Assembly (NCBI GenBank): GCA_900767915.1
Contig: CAAGAX010000060.1
Location: 1 to 64,000 of the forward strand
From: Acholeplasmatales bacterium
GTDB lineage: Bacteria; Bacillota_I; Bacilli_A; Acholeplasmatales; Anaeroplasmataceae
Direction: 5' to 3'
DNA length: 64,000 nucleotides
Shown here one piece after another: positions 63,306 to 64,000 of this stretch. Positions within the stretch are counted from its first letter, which is position 1, and each line of letters starts with the position of its first letter. A model generated the notes under the pieces. That model was given only the letters and a program-made list of their open reading frames with translations, did no database searches and was not told the DNA's origin. Both the position numbers and the translations under genes were made by a program.

Positions 63306-63634
63306 TTTTTCCCCTTAGCATTAATATTTTTAGATAAAGATATAAGCTCTTCAATTTTAGAAGAAGCTTTTTCAACATCAAAACTAACCTTATTATCAAT
63401 AGATAGCTGATTGAGCTTAGTTAAAATATATTCTTTCTTTTCTATTCCTGAATAATTAGTAAATTCTTCAGCTATTTTCATTAAATCAATAATGGTATTA
63501 TATAAAACATTTTCATCAATAATTTTTTTATTTAGTTTCTTTGAATTAATGAATTTGAATAAAGATAAAGAAGTAGTAAATAATAGGCTTAACGTAGTAG
63601 CTAATAGAGATATTATTATTTTAATTTTATCCAT
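63275..63634 (-). CDS. Holin-like protein, LL-H phage type
   Basis: A 119-residue protein with one N-terminal membrane segment (IIISLLATTLSLLFTTSLSL), a basic stretch, then a helical domain with DLMKIAEEFTNYSGIEKKEY and ILTKLNQL, DKVSFDVEKASSKIEELISL and a Lys-rich end. The IAEEF..SG.EKK.Y....L pattern is that of LL-H-type holins. It is the first gene of the toxin cluster, overlaps the toxin gene by 31 bases and has no phage genes around it. A role in toxin export is inferred. Ribosome site GAAAGGAA. Confidence 0.65.
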   Translation of the reverse strand: MDKIKIIISLLATTLSLLFTTSLSLFKFINSKKLNKKIIDENVLYNTIIDLMKIAEEFTNYSGIEKKEYILTKLNQLSIDNKVSFDVEKASSKIEELISLSKNINAKGKKWIKIKLKDI

Positions 63635-63679
63635 TAAGTTAGATTCCTTTCTTTTATTCTAAAGATATATTTTAATTTA

Positions 63680-63706
63680 ATTATATTATGTAAATTGATT
63701 TATCAA
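63680..63706 (-). promoter_or_regulatory. Possible promoter of the holin-toxin cluster
   Basis: On the minus strand TTGATA (63706-63701) and TATAAT (63685-63680) are separated by 15 bases. The adjacent TTAAGG (63707-63712) and CCTTAA (63725-63730) form an inverted repeat that could be an operator. Confidence 0.35.
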
Positions 63707-63790
63707 TTAAGGTGTGGATTCCAACCTTAATAGATTTAAGTCAATAGGATAGGGTAAATTAATTTTATTTAAAAATAAATAGATCTCACT

Positions 63791-64000
<210 letters not shown>

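Noticed and set aside
63275..63634. Holin-like gene as evidence for a prophage
   Set aside because: No endolysin, structural or replication genes are nearby; the gene belongs to the toxin cluster.

Overview
The window is about 64 kb of very AT-rich DNA with tightly packed genes. It has the gene order of a low-GC Gram-positive bacterium (Bacilli or a Mollicutes-like gut lineage). Evidence for this: trmFO-xerC/codV, then rpsB-tsf-pyrH-frr-cdsA-dxr-rseP in Firmicutes order; a folate-type TrmFO; AGGAGG-type ribosome sites and many TTGnnn-17-TATAAT promoters; strong AGA/TTA/AAT codon bias. TGA ends real genes (trmFO, trkH), so the standard code applies. Several genes suggest a fermentative gut organism: acetate kinase, a xylosidase-like GH43, a nitroreductase, TldD/TldE and many lipoproteins. 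No tRNA, rRNA or CRISPR array was found.

Layout. 1-2.4 kb: methyltransferase and ackA. 2.4-5.8 kb: a decayed IS91-type transposase and an ABC ATPase-permease fusion whose ATPase motifs are eroded. 5.9-9.3 kb: HD hydrolase, nitroreductase, trmFO, xerC. 9.3-20.3 kb: a lipoprotein, then the rpsB-tsf, pyrH-frr and cdsA-dxr-rseP core, continuing into a GH43 enzyme and rlmD. 20.3-21.0 kb: a gene graveyard holding a group II intron reverse transcriptase remnant. 21.0-25.2 kb: surface genes (acyltransferase, secreted subtilase with calcium-binding repeats, lipoprotein). 25.4-31.5 kb: the most unusual locus. 31.6-40.5 kb: HD protein, TrkA-TrkH potassium uptake, TldD-TldE and a large lipoprotein. 40.5-51.7 kb: SpoU methyltransferase, ABC uptake pair, MATE exporter, TIR-like/TPR protein, two COG0523 metal GTPases, and the tsaE-tsaB-GNAT-ybaK-tsaD operon. 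51.8-57.3 kb: glnS, ABC-F, pcrA. 57.3-63.7 kb: an inserted block on the opposite strand, containing decayed ISL3 and IS66 transposases and a broken YD/RHS toxin gene with a holin-like gene before it and a membrane protein after it. ligA resumes at 63.8 kb, so the block splits the usual pcrA-ligA pair.

The candidate new system is the seven-gene operon at 25,378-31,541. It has one perfect consensus promoter and one terminator. It encodes an XRE regulator, an SPFH/band-7-like protein, two helical proteins that by eye resemble eukaryotic ESCRT-III (the second very like Vps2/CHMP2, including a C-terminal MIM1-like helix), a TIR protein with zinc ribbons and a TM2 membrane anchor, a Vps4-like AAA ATPase with an N-terminal MIT-like helical domain, and a cytoplasmic zinc-ribbon trypsin-like protease. 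I read this as a bacterial ESCRT-III/Vps4-type membrane-remodelling module joined to immune-type effectors. The homology claims come from reading motifs and need profile and structure tests.
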